From: Pseudogymnoascus destructans
Taxonomy: Eukaryota; Ascomycota; Leotiomycetes; Thelebolales; Thelebolaceae
DNA length: 64,000 bases
Assembly: GCF_001641265.1 (NCBI RefSeq)
Contig: NW_020167553.1
Coordinates: 62,001-126,000, forward strand
Direction of reading: 5' to 3'
Below the pieces are notes generated by a model, which saw only the letters and a list, made by a program, of their open reading frames with translations, made no database searches and was not told the DNA's origin. Shown in pieces: positions 10,942-21,942 of this stretch. The translations under genes were made by a program, and so were the position numbers. Positions within the stretch are counted from its first letter, which is position 1, and the number at the start of each line of letters is the position of its first letter.

Positions 10942-13900
10942 CTAGCTAAACGCCGACCTGGCAATCAACTGCGCTTCTGGCCCCAATTGCGCCGTCAACG
11001 CATTCAAATCCTGTCCGGTGATCTGGAGCAGGTTCTTCGTCGACGTCACGACCTTGACTGCGATCTGGCCTTGCAGGGTCTTAGCCTCGAGCGCGAGCAC
11101 GACGGCTGCGAAGACCTTCTGGGGCTGCGTAAGGACAGCGGGGTGTTGTCTGTAGGTACGGTTAGCTGATGCTCCTGAATCCTGGCCAAAGTGGGCGGGG
11201 TTATGAAGTGTACTCACTGATCAATAAGCTGCGACAAATACAAATAAGCATACGGCGCCGCCTCCTCATCATTAACCACCGGCAGCGTCTCCACCCACCT
11301 CCTACTCGTCTCATCCGGCTCCCTCACCTGACTCGCGTTGTAATGCAGAATCTTCGCGATCGCCGCACACGCATTCTCAGTCACGAACACGTTATCCTCA
11401 TCCCTCGCATCCGGCACCGCGCACAACGCAAACAACGTATCCACCGCCGCGCCAAGGAACCCAGCCCAGACGACTCCGCCCTTGTGCGCCGCCATCCCGA
11501 CACCATAGGCGGCAGCTTGGCGGTTCGCGGGCGCAGCGTCGCGGCACCCGGCGATGAGCGGCTCGATGATGAAGGCGTTGTACTCCCAGCTCCTCTCACC
11601 GCAGAACTCGAGCACGTCATCCATGATGCACAGACCCCACTGTCGCTGCGTCGGGTCGCCGTTCTTGAGGAAGGCGTCGTAGGTGGCGCTGAGGCGGCCC
11701 CAGGCGGGCAGGAAATCCACGCCGTGGTTCTTGAAGATGCAGTGGAAGGCCTTGTTCATCTCGGCGAGCAGGGCCTGGTCGTCCTCAATGGCGTACAGGA
11801 TGTCGTCGTCCTCCTCTTCGCCCTCCTCGCGGTTGTTCTCCTCGGCTTCCTCGGCGCGCTCCTTGACGCGCTCTTTGTAGTCTTCGAGCGCCGATTGGGC
11901 GGCCGAGACGAAGGCGTCCATATGTTTGCCCGAGAGGCAGTTCTTGCCCATCACCTCGACGGATTCGTAGAAGGAGTGGTACATCTCGGCGAGGGTCTCG
12001 ATGGCGGGCTCGGCGGTGAGGACCTCGAGGATCTTCTCGAGCGTGGGCTCCCAGAGGCTGGTCAGCTCGTTGGAGGGGATTCCGTAGGCCTTCTTGTAGG
12101 AGTTGATCAGCTGCGGCACAAGCTTGGCGGAGATGACGCGGACGGGGTCGTGGAAGAAAAATGCAAGGCCTGGGACGGCGATGTTCTGCATGATATCCGG
12201 AACGTATGGCGCGAAGTCGGCCTCCAAGACTTGCGCGTAGACAACAAGTAGCTCGATAGCAATGTTCTTCTCGTCCAATGTGCTGGTCTTGATACCGATG
12301 ATCTTGCCCTTAAGAGGCACCAACTCCCATCCCTCCTCTTGCTGGATGGCCTCGGCCTGCTCCTCGTCGTCCAAGAGCTGGATATCAGCCTTGGCCTTCG
12401 CAATCTCGAGAAGCGGTGGCATGACGCTCGGCAAGAATGGAATGAAATCCTTCTCCAGGACTCGGCACATACGTCCCCAGCAGTGCATGAGGTATTGTGC
12501 TTGCGGGTCGTCGGCATCAGTGATGCTTCCCTGGATCGAAGCGAGGAGCTGCACCAGGGTCATGGCATCATCGCGGAGACGCTCCTTTCCAACAGCCAAG
12601 GCAATCAGAGTAGCGCACTCCATAGCCTTAGCACGCAGCAGGCGGAGCTCCTTGGTGTTCTCTTGTCGCAGAACAGTAAACAGCAATGGCATAAGGGTAT
12701 CATAGTACTTGGAGAAGGCAGCCTCGGCCGAGTCGGCGACTGTGGCAATCGTCGATAGAGCCTGTTCCTGCACGTATCTCTTTGGGCTTTGGAGGATCTG
12801 GAAAAGAAGGCTCAGGAGGCCATCCAGGTACTGCTCCAACACCTCCTTTTGAGCGGCCTCGCAGAAGTTAACCAGGGCAGCGGCAGCGTGGGCCTGGACG
12901 CGGGGTTCGGCAGACTCGAGAACCGGGATAATGGCTGGAAGAACAATCTGGTGGTAGTTCTCCTGCATGGTGCCAGCGAAGTCAGTGCTCATCTGACCAA
13001 GGGCGTTGCACCCTGCCCATCGTACACGTGGGTGGGGGTCGCGCAGCGCCGGGACAACCAATTCGAGGACCTTGTCCAGCTCTCCAACCATCAGGTCACG
13101 GCAGCCTTCTGAGATGGCCGAGATGGCCATCAGAGCGGCGTGTCTATCCCTCCATGCGTTGGAGGTCATCATACGTGGTAGCCAACCGAATGTGGGCGCC
13201 AGAATGGTCTGTCCGCCAAGTCTGTTCGCCAATCTATCCATACAGTGTTCACCAGCGACGTGGTTCATGTCGCTCTCCTCGGGCTCCATATCCTCGGAGT
13301 CGTTCCACTCAGCTGCATCGTCGTCGTCGACGCCAATGTCAGTCATCAGACTCAAACATTGCGTAATCATATCAGCAGTGAACGATGGGTCCTTTCGGCA
13401 CATCCCAGGCGCGTAGTCGGCGAACGTAGCCATAAGCTCCAGAGAGTTTTGCCTCGCCTGGTCGCTGAGCTCTTTATCCTGGATGACAGATATGCTGAAA
13501 GCGACGAGGTTGCGGAAGAGCGGCTTGAACATTTTCGGGGCAACCTCTGCAAGGTCGATGAGGGCAGTAAGGGCTCTTGTCAAGTCTTCGGAATCCTGCG
13601 ACTCCTTGATCGGTGGGAGGATGTTCAGGACCTCTGGGATGAGTGCGTAGTACTTGACTTGCGCCTTCTTGCTAATTGTGCGGAAAAACGAGGCGAATGC
13701 CTCCATGGCCGATAATCGGACATTGACGTTGACATCCTTGAAGCCCTTCGCAAAAGCCGACAGCACAGTGTCCTCATGCTGCTTCTCAATTATACCGGGG
13801 GTCGTTGCGAAGATCCTGTAGGCATTTTCCCTCTGTCCTTCGTCTTTGGAGTTGCTGAGCGTAAACAACACACCGAGTAATTCGGGCCATTGTTGACCTA

Positions 13901-14433
13901 TATTGTCATATATTGTCAGGGACACTATCAGTAAAAACCAAGGGGTGCGCTCGTACCGTTATCTGAGTATTCTCTCGCCAGCTCAGCGACCGCATCGCCA
14001 ACCTTGTTCCGCACGGTGTTGACGGTCTCGTTGCCAAGCGCCTCGAGCAGCTTCTCGCGGATCGCATACGCCTGCTCTTGTGATATAGATAGGAACAGCT
14101 CGATCTGGTCTCCACTCGCAGCCTTGCGAGTCTTTGAAGCTATGCGACGGAAGATAACTGAAGCAAATGAGCGCGTCTAAATTCCCGACATTAGCCAACT
14201 GAAAGCGCCGACAGAGATCATAATCCCACGGGATCCTGCATGCATACCGTGGTGTCGGTGGAGCCATGGATCTGCTCCACCAGGCCCATCAAAAGGACCT
14301 CTGGCTGGGTGTTTGTCCAGTTGTTCGCTAGGTGCTCTTCGGCCTGGGAGCGGATGTTGTTGTCGCCTGACTGCAGGGCCAGCAGCAGCTGCGAGAGCTC
14401 GGCATGAACCTGAGGTGACAGGACCGACGACAT
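10942..14433 (-). CDS. KAP121: importin-beta family karyopherin Kap121/Pse1 (importin-5)
   Basis: Nuclear import receptor built of HEAT repeats that carries ribosomal proteins, histones and other cargo through the pore and releases them on Ran-GTP binding. Exons are 14433-14248, 14176-13957, 13897-11218 and 11149-10942, giving 1,097 residues, close to yeast Pse1/Kap121 (about 1,089). All three introns (71, 59, 68 bp) begin GTATGC, GTACGA or GTGAGT and join in frame. Diagnostic segments include DDDDAAEW in the middle, DPHPRVRWAGCNALGQMSTD, RVQAHAAAALVNFCEAAQK, YVQEQALSTIATVADSAE, FSKYYDTLMPLLFTVL and MECATLIALAVGKERL, which match Kap121 rather than Kap123. An acidic insertion (EEAEENNREEGEEEDDD) lies near residue 845. 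It is the longest intact host gene here and shows no damage. Confidence 0.95.
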
Positions 14434-15830
14434 TCTCGCGCGTCTCTTTTGTTCCTCTCTACTGTTCCTCTCTACCAGTAATGGCTGCACCGGATGGTTT
14501 GGACCCTGACCGATCGCTTTTCTCTCTCGTTTGTTGAGGGTTTGTTGGGAGGGGCTAAGAGCGTGGAAGTGTCAATGGCGCGTATAACCAAGGGACTGAC
14601 TCTACGGCCTTTTTGTTCGCACTGGGGGAACCGACGGTGGCAGGGACCAAACAAAGGACGTATGTAGTTGTTTGTTTTTCCGAGGTCAAGAGAACCTAGA
14701 GGAATCAAAGATATAGTAGTATATGGCGACAGAGGTAGGACAGGATTTCTTATAGAACAGGAGGAGAGACAAATAGAAGAAGAATGGTGGTGATGGGCGT
14801 CGTCATGTCGACCTTTTGTGGTAGTGGGGTTGTTGCACACAAAACCGATACAAAGTGCTCCGTATAAATTTTGGGAAAGGGAGCGGGGAGGATGGCGCGC
14901 CAATCAGAGGGCGTTATCGGGTTGGATATTCTTTCAATATTCTTATTCTCCAAGTTATTCTCTGCCAAAGTACGACATTTCAGTGCAGCCAGGCACGGCG
15001 ACGCTGCCCGAATGCATGAAATGCGATGGTACATGGGGGGATTTTAATTATTTTAATTCTTTTAATTCTTTTAATTTATTTACAGTCTTGCAATCCTCAC
15101 AACGTGACCCTCACTCGCAGAATGTTTTAGTTGGTGGCGATGGATAATGTCATGGCGAATTCCTGTGACCGTTTTGGCTCGGATCACCGGTACGGTATCA
15201 TGGTTATGCATGAGCTACAGTGACAAGACTTCGATACAGCAGGACCAAAGAACCTCTTCCACTATTGAAGAGGTCGACCATAGAAAGTCCTAAAGAGCCG
15301 ACGCATGAACCCCAAACTCCAATACGGTATGGGTTAAATTGGAGCTTAGCTCGAAGCTCCTTGTTTCCTAGAAGCACATTTGCAACTGCTGACTTCCAAC
15401 AGTATCATCGGAGCTGAAACTTCAAGCAACTCAACGAAAATAACTGGGGCTGGTCGGGATATTCCTGATTTTGGAATTTTACAGGTAAGAAGTGACAGGT
15501 ATTCTGGCGAAATAACTTGCTGAAGTATGAGATAGTTAGACACATCCGACGGCGAGCGAGCTGATTTCTCGCAGAGACGTTATCTCAGGAGGGAGTACAG
15601 GCTTGATATATCTCCTGCCTTCTGGGTATGTGAGAAAGACAGCCTACCCAGATATAACTAGAAAGCAGAGTCTTCGAGATATCGAGCACGAGTACAAAAT
15701 CTGTCAGAGGCTTCCGCGGCATGGCCAGTGCCAATTACGAGAACGGATCGCAAAAGACCGCAACCCCAGGAGATCTCGATCAACACTTGATCGCGACGCT
15801 AGCTCCTGTTCGGCAGAGTGGCCGTCTAGA
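14434..15830. other. gene-free interval with AT-rich tandem tract
   Basis: The first 400 bases are the Kap121 promoter side. Positions 15040-15080 hold a short tandem array of TTTTAATTC/TTTTAATTA units. Several open frames of 60-140 codons overlap on both strands without family resemblance, so I do not call a gene. Confidence 0.45.
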
Positions 15831-16286
15831 TCAAACCTGCTGGGTGGTGTGACACACTCTCCATATGTCATCTATTTTCGCAGACTGCAGCTTCTGCTCT
15901 GGGATATGCAACGATAGCGCTTGCACAGGTCGACCAGGACTGGTGGCAGGACTGGTGGCAGGACTGGGCTCGGAATGTAAGGCGATCCCGAGTGCAGCCG
16001 CAACATGCAAACGGTCAGTCGGGTGACGATCCAAGTATCGATTTAGTGAGCCTTGCCCCTGGCATAGCCAGTGAAGAACGCGTGGGAGAGTCTGCATGGC
16101 GTTCAGAGATGAGACGATGGAGGGAAGGAAACTGAAGACCTTCTCAGCGGGCAGAGTGTGCAGTACGTGGCTGAGGGCCAGCTCAGAATACGTTACCTTT
16201 TGGGTGCTTTGATCTAAATCATTGCCAACACCACGACTCAAAGCCTGAGAGCAATGTCTAGCAGTGGTAGGAGTTGTGCTTGCCAT
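15831..16286 (-). CDS. hypothetical protein, doubtful
   Basis: An open frame of 151 codons on the minus strand starting MASTTPTTARHCSQAL. I do not recognise a family. A leucine/alanine-rich part (SELALSHVLHTLPAEKVFSF) could form helices. The repeat PATSPATSP is encoded by a short tandem duplication (GACTGGTGGCAG units near 15940-15970). It lies between the Kap121 promoter side and the broken ferric reductase. It could be a lineage-specific gene, an exon fragment or chance; nothing in the flanks decides. Confidence 0.25.
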   Translation of the reverse strand: MASTTPTTARHCSQALSRGVGNDLDQSTQKVTYSELALSHVLHTLPAEKVFSFLPSIVSSLNAMQTLPRVLHWLCQGQGSLNRYLDRHPTDRLHVAAALGIALHSEPSPATSPATSPGRPVQALSLHIPEQKLQSAKIDDIWRVCHTTQQV

Positions 16287-16754
16287 GGCCGAAGCAAAGG
16301 CATGAGGGAGAGGGAAAGTGAGAACGGGCGACGTGGACGAATCGCGCCACTCACTACTTTATCTAAAAGTTGTGGGTCCTGGTCCCTGATGGCCGCGCGG
16401 GCCACCCATTTATCCCATCACAGATGGCACACTTCAAGAGTACGTACTACGCCGATCATCTAGAAGCTTTGAATACCGCGACCCCTTGCGCTATCAAGTT
16501 GGATAGACGGGCGCAAGGCCTTTGCTTCAAAGAAGCTGCGGTACCTCAAAGCGCAAACATGACGTAAGTTGCAGTATGAGTCACCATTGTTCCATTACCT
16601 TCTAATCTGTCTCCAAGTCATTTATGTCCCGCTCACAAAAGCCTTTTACCTCGCCTTCCCCCTCCCCCTCCTCCCTTCTCTATTCTCCGTTTCCTGACTG
16701 TCTCTACTTTAACTCACTCATTTAACACAATCTCTTTGCGAGCTCTCGAGCATT

Positions 16755-17234
16755 ATGAACATCATTCATGTATACGCAGTTGCCGCAGGCGGCATCTTTG
16801 CTCTCCTTCATCTGTTTCCGAAGATCATGCCGCTCGTTACTTACCTATCCCTCCGCTTCTCAAAGCACATCACGTATCCATACCTTCTCCATCGACATCG
16901 CATTCTAGCGCCATGGAGTCGAGCTGGTGTTCTCGTACAGCTGATCTACACTGCAGTGAATCTATTCTGCGTCAGCTTCAGAGCTTCTACGATTTCGGAC
17001 GCTGGCCTCCGAGCGGGGTCACTCGCGGTGGTCAACATGGTTCCCCTCTTCGCCGGAGCGCATCTCGCCTTCTTCGCGGACCGGCTTGGGATATCTCTCA
17101 GGGCCGTCCGTGTTGTCCATCGCTCCACAGGTTTTATGGCTTTCTCGTTAGGCCTCCTTCATGTTCTTGTGATTGCGGCGTCCAACGTCCCCATCCCTTT
17201 AAACGAACCCCGGAATTTGTTTGCGGTTTTCAGG
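16755..17234 (+). pseudogene. ferric reductase (FRE), N-terminal membrane part
   Basis: First block of a broken FRE-type flavocytochrome, a plasma-membrane metalloreductase that uses NADPH, FAD and two haems to reduce Fe3+/Cu2+. The block runs from the start codon through three to four transmembrane helices. FAGAHLAFFADRL and VVHRSTGFMAFSLGLLHVL contain the first histidines of the ferric-reductase core. Homology to the family ends at about EPRNLFAVF (17234). Beyond that the plus-strand frame reads only the antisense of the next block, so the open frame to 17369 is partly artefact. The gene has an ordinary upstream region (16570-16754) and no stop within this block, so the damage appears to be the rearrangement rather than gradual decay. 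Confidence 0.8.
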
Positions 17235-17990
17235 TGGGGTAAGTGGGCGGCGATACCAAAGCCGCTAGCTACCATCAGAATACTCTCGTACTCGTCCATG
17301 GCAACACGTGGCCCATGGGGGCCATTGAACATGATGATTGGGTTAATAGTGTGGCCCTTCTTAGCATGATATAGCAACTCCTGGGTCAGGCCCCTCTGAG
17401 GCTCAATGAGGAGATCGAGGGTATGCTGCTCCTTGGGCTCCCAAGAGATCACCATGAACGGGTGGCTCTGCAGGAAAGACCAGAAGCTGACAGAAGGTAT
17501 CCACAGGTTAACATACTGTTCATCATCGACCTTTAGCGGCTTCTGAAGGTGAAGGCGGATCTTGACCGCACCCGAATCATGGGTGATGGTGGCCCGTGAG
17601 AGGTGGTGTCGAAAGATTCCGTTGCGAAATATGACGTTGCTACTTTGTAGAAGGAACATGGACAGTAATAAACCTGCGGAGACATATATATAAAGGCGGG
17701 GGAAGAGCTTTTCGGAGGGCAAATGCCACCACACTGCATAGGCAAAAGCCACTGCGAGCGCCTGGTGTGTCCGGAGGAAGAGCTCGTAGGAGAGTTTACG
17801 AAAAAGAGGGCACACGAGCAGTACGAGAAGGCAAAGCAGCGATCCTCCCTATGCAGTTTTTAGTTAACGGTCTAGGGATGAGAGAAGCCATACATAGGCT
17901 ATAATGCTCGCATAGTCCGAGCTCGCCGGATCCATCTCGTCTGGCAGATCCGGGATAAAGGTAAGGTTCCAATCCGGGCTTCACACAAAA
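17235..17990 (-). pseudogene. ferric reductase middle part, inverted in place
   Basis: Second block of the same reductase, on the opposite strand. Reading the minus strand from an intron acceptor at 17849, it gives GGSLLCLLVLLVCPLFRKLS, then LRTHQALAVAFAYAVWWHLP with the second histidine pair of the haem core. The FAD-site motif HPFMVISWEP, the NADPH-binding GPHGP, and MVASGFGIAAHLPHL follow. Homology ends at LPHLK near 17236; the residues after it are antisense of the first block. The start of this segment continues naturally from the end of block one. In front of the acceptor, 17850-17990 reads as an intron with branch-point-like GTTAACTAA. Orientation and order show an inversion of about 750 bp within one gene. 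About 20 residues expected after LPHLK (the segment ahead of the last nucleotide-binding strand) are not visible. Confidence 0.8.
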
Positions 17991-18004
17991 GCTGACGAAG
18001 CCAG

Positions 18005-18337
18005 CCGACGGCCTCGCAGCTCAGTCACTGCTGAACAGCGTATTAGACGAGGACAAGTTAGATGATGGTTGTGTATGTCCCTGGGGTCGCTTCATATCCT
18101 CGAATTGTCTCGCTAATGAATGCCTGGGCTAGATTCTCGATGTCTCAGTATACCTCGAATACAGCGATTCTCGAAGTTTCCGTTTGGTAACCGTGCTACC
18201 GCGTATCCGGGATCCGCGCCGTTGCTCGAGATATTTCTAGCAGAGGTCTCGGGGAAATATATAAAGAGACCACGGACAGAGTGTGGCCGTTTTAGCTTAC
18301 GTACCTTGTTTCGAGTGCCTTGCTCTTATGCTCTATG
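18005..18337 (+). pseudogene. ferric reductase C-terminal part
   Basis: Third block, back on the plus strand. The frame reads PADGLAAQSLLNSVLDEDKL, then a GTATGT...GGCTAG intron of about 60 bp (18073-18132), then DVSVYLEYSDSRSF. The next family segment, FGNRATAYPGSAPLLEIFLA followed by EVSGKYIKRP, is in another frame, so there is a one-base shift near 18180. These match the C-terminal cytosolic end of fungal FRE proteins. The last 20-30 residues of the family are not clear. Together with the two blocks upstream it accounts for most of one gene. Confidence 0.6.
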
Positions 18338-18666
18338 ATCCACCCTTTGTGAGCCATCATCAAAACCACAAAGCGGTAACTACATACATATTATGAAGCT
18401 CACGAGATTGGAGAAGGAACCAAATCTCCTACAGTCGCTTGCAAAATCGGCTTCCCCTCGAACGCACTTTAAAGAAGTTTAGCCCCATCTCAGTTAAGGG
18501 GGTCTATTACCGCCTTGCCAAACTTGGTTAGGCGCAGAATATAGATCAAGGTCACGAGTTAAAGACAAATTTTTAGCGGCTGAAATACATTTGTCATCTT
18601 CATCAGCCATTGGACATGTGACTATTTATGTAATGATTTGAGTTTTCTATCTACAGCATAATGATC
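18338..18666. other. no gene seen before the nested block
   Basis: About 330 bases with no open frame or repeat I can name. It ends at the TA dinucleotide that flanks the pogo-like element. Confidence 0.4.
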
Positions 18667-18766
18667 TAACGTGCATGTATAACGAAAGTGCCAAACAAGC
18701 GAAAGTGCCAAAATCATGCGGTGACCAACCCCCCCAAGTAAATGTTAAATTCCTCCACAACAAAAC

Positions 18767-19082
18767 ATGCGCCATAAAAATGATGAAAGCAAATTAGTGC
18801 TAGCTATCCAAGCTATGCAAAGCGACCCAAATTTGCGCCTTCGAGTTGCAGCTAGGATCTATTCCGTAGACCACCGCAAGCTACGTCACCGTTTACAAGG
18901 CGTACCTTCATGACGCGATATCCAAGCCAACTTACGGAAATTAAGTAACCTAGAGGAATCAGTTCTTGTTCAGTATATACTTGACTTAGCTGCTAAAGGT
19001 TTCCCTCCTCAGTTGTCTATTGTTGAAGATATGGCAAATCGACTACTTGCAACACGCGACGCGCCACGCGTCGGGTCACGTT
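18767..19082 (+). pseudogene. PogoA transposase, N-terminal part
   Basis: Start codon and first 105 codons of the transposase, colinear with the intact copy at 46951 onward. The helix-turn-helix DNA-binding part begins here (residues near AIQAMQSDPNLRLRVAARIY). A TGA at 18911-18913 interrupts it where the intact copy has CGA (arginine). The frame is then cut by the gypsy 5' LTR. Confidence 0.88.
19078..19082. repeat. target-site duplication of GypsyA (acgtt)
   Basis: ACGTT directly before the 5' LTR is repeated at 27798-27802 directly after the 3' LTR. The intact pogo copy has one equivalent site, (G)CGTT, so this is a true insertion footprint. Confidence 0.9.
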
Positions 19083-19381
19083 TGTAAGGATGCCTCCTTA
19101 CTCGGGGTAGTTACGGCCGTCACGTGGCGCCATCGAGACTCGGGGCCGTTACGGGTCAGTCGCGACTGACAGCCTTAGGCACATAACGTAAGGAAGCCTT
19201 AGGCAAACAGGGAGCTAGCTGAGTCGGAGCGGTTTCGGGTATTTTAAGGGAACAGCCATACAGGGTGACACCTTCATCTTTTTTGTATCCTTCGTAGTAG
19301 ACCTATAGGATTGCACCGACTCATATCCGACTCGCACTCCCATATGCCACTTCTCGTGATACGGTGCCCTGCGTCCTTACA
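19083..19381 (+). repeat. GypsyA 5' LTR
   Basis: 299 bp beginning TGTAAGGATGCC and ending CTGCGTCCTTACA, so termini are TGT...ACA. CTTCATCTTTTTTGTATCC may hold the promoter. It matches the copy at 27499-27797 over its whole length. Confidence 0.95.
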
Positions 19382-19738
19382 TTATACAAAAGAGATCACG
19401 CCTGCCGGGGACGGCCGTACGTAAATAATATCCCACAACTGGAACGACTCAGGAGAACTGTCGAAACACCACCGACCGCGACTCAGTGACATTTCGAAGT
19501 AGAGACCTGACGACTTCAAATAGCCGTGACCCCAGAGAACTCACGGACAACCAGTGGATCAGGGTTTGATCCTGCAGAGCAAGCTGGTAAAGTCGCCGAC
19601 GCGTTGGCGCCGAATAGGATACGAGATCCTTAAGAACCCCCTCAAGCACAGAGGCAATTGTGAACAAGAGTGTTGATAGCTACGAGCTACCGGAAGTCAA
19701 ACTCTTTCGTATCGACACCGATACACTCCCGAACCAAT

Positions 19739-21942
19739 ATGAGGAAAATGACCTCAAACATCCCCCAAGACAATGATGGTCAACCGTCACGAATGTCAAC
19801 GAGACAAACCACAGCTGCAGCTACGACCGCTGCACCCACCGATGACATACCGGATCGAATGGCAAACCTCGAGATCCAGATGCAAGAGATCAAGGAAATG
19901 ATAGCCAACCTAGCGGCAACCCAGACCAGAATACCGTCCACGCCACCGGTGGACACCGTCGAAGTTGAGGAGCGACGAACTTCCCCTATGCGAAACACCC
20001 CCGAGACAGTTCAGTTGCCGCCTCTTCGAAACACTCGTTCTCCATCGATTCCGAGGATGTATTCCGAAGACCCTCCGAATCGCTACAAGAAATCCACCAT
20101 CTCTGAGAAGATTACGCCGCTCAGCGATGGGATAGAACATACCTTTATGCAATGGAGCGCGTCCATTCGGGACCGCCTCGTAGTCAATGAGGATCACTAC
20201 CCTACCGACGTCTCGAGAAGAGCGTTGATATGGGGGACTACGACTGGCCTGGCAAAGAAATACCTCAAACCCCAATACCTATCCGCGACACATGGGTTTC
20301 GGAGTGCCGACGAGATTATGGACCTGTTGGGTTCATATTACCTCACTGGCAACGAAACGGAACAGGCCCGGAACCTCTTCGACGACCTCCAAATGGGAGA
20401 GAAAGGACATACCAACGAGACTTTCTCAGAGTTCAAAGCTCGCTTCCAAAGTGCAGCTATTACGGGACAGGTCACAGAGTCGGAATGGTTTCGGTACATG
20501 TGGAACAAGTTGACCCCTCAATTCCGTAGCCGCGTAGCGGTTATCAAAAGTCAATGGAAGGGAGACTACCACACTATGGTCCGAGAACTCACCGCCTTCG
20601 ATCAGGAGCGACGCCGGAATAACGAGCTAAGCTTCCCGTCCAAGAGCGGCGAGTCGAGCTCCCGAGGACCCGCCCGTCTGAGCTCATCTAGGTTCACACC
20701 CGCTGAGCCCGTAAGAACCCAACCGCCGAGGCCTACAAGAAGCCCTCTGGTCTCCTTCCAGAGGACTCCTTTTACGCCCACGGCCCCCAAGCCGGACATT
20801 ACAGGCCGCGTGCGGACCGCCGTGCCGGCTACGTCCGGGAACTGTTTCAAGTGCGGCAAGCCGGGCCATTTCCAAGACAAATGCCCGCTCAACCCCACCG
20901 TCAAGGAGATTGACCGCGAAGCCCCTGAGGACGAAGAGCAGTGGGAGGAAGCAGTCGCCCACCAGTCGGATGCGTCCCTGGAGGAAAACGACGATGTAAT
21001 GGTGGGTGCACCAGATATGAGAATCTAGCCACCCAAGGAAGGGATGAATTTACTAAGACAACACACTGTCTTAGGAAACAGAGCCAAAGGGTTGTAGCTT
21101 AGACTATTCCACAACGCAGCAATCAGGTGTATGATGTGGTGAAGTGGTTTAGACAAGTTGCAACAAATGTTGAGTCTGAGAACTCAGGGGTAAGTCAGAG
21201 GTTAGCACCTCACTGACTTTTCAAAAACAGAGAATAACAAGATCAATGCTTGGAAGCTTGGAAAAGACGTAGAAGTATGTGCTAGTCGATTTACTGTATT
21301 GCCTGCTTGCCCTTTCTTAAGGAAAGGGCAATCCTATTTATGCCAAAGGAGTGTAGTTCTCTTATTTTCCATGACTTTCCATGACTAACCAGGCTTGGTA
21401 AATGTATTAGAAATCAAGTGCGACCCACAACTAGCTTGCTAATCATGTAGTGAACGTAAGAGAATCCCATAGAACCATCTCTTGGGTTCCTAGCCTATAG
21501 GAAGTGAAAAGGAGGTCCAAGGTCAGAGTACCTATAGACAAATTATGTCATAACTTAACCAATCTTGTGGGTAACTAAGGAGCGATGACGTGTAATGAAT
21601 CATAGAGGGTTGTAGAAGCTTCTAGAGCTATTGTTCATGTTCCTAGGCCTCTAGTTGGTAGAGATATGCCATGTGGTAGTATTGGCCCACCCCCTTAAGG
21701 AGGAGATTTTCTTAATAACTTGTTCAATGAGTGTCCAAATGATATGCCGTGATGTATGTAGCATAAACAGATGTAGTAGAAGAGTTTGCAGCAATCGTTG
21801 AGTAGTATTGCTTCTGTTGTTGGTGTGATAAGCCAAGATATGTATGGTGACTTGTAGGTTTGAGGAGGAGATTTCTAAGTTTGCTCTTGAGTTTGATAGC
21901 AAACTGAGTGCAACGAATGTCAGTATGACAGACGAGGCCTAG
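19739..21942 (+). CDS. GypsyA Gag, interrupted by solo LTR-1
   Basis: Structural nucleocapsid protein of the element. The first ATG in frame is at 19739 (MRKMTSNIPQDNDG). A coiled-coil-like segment, MANLEIQMQEIKEMIANL, follows, then the capsid-like core (FMQWSASIRDRLV, FSEFKARFQSAA, WNKLTPQFRSRV). A CCHC zinc knuckle, CFKCGKPGHFQDKC, lies near residue 385. After an acidic tail the coding sequence is cut at 20994 by solo LTR-1 and resumes at 21936 after the duplicated GACGA. Without the insertion Gag ends EENDEA at the TAG at 21940-21942, with Pol in the -1 frame. With the insertion the frame stays open to 21028 and ends inside the LTR. Confidence 0.88.
20995..21930. mobile_element. solo LTR-1 inside GypsyA
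   Basis: 936-bp sequence starting TGTAATGGTGGGTGCACC and ending GTCAGTATGACA, flanked on both sides by GACGA (20990-20994 and 21931-21935). TG...CA termini plus a 5-bp duplication and no internal coding region mark it as a solo LTR of a different retroelement. It is almost identical to the copy at 60162-61097 and is the reverse complement of the more diverged copy at 27905-28861. Confidence 0.92.

Noticed and set aside
11169..12251. 360-codon plus-strand open frame
   Set aside because: Antisense of Kap121 exon 3, whose HEAT-repeat protein is unmistakable.
18480..18580. Possible tRNA-like segment
   Set aside because: I could not form a cloverleaf or find a clear B-box (GGTTCGA); no tRNA or rRNA gene is supported anywhere in the window.
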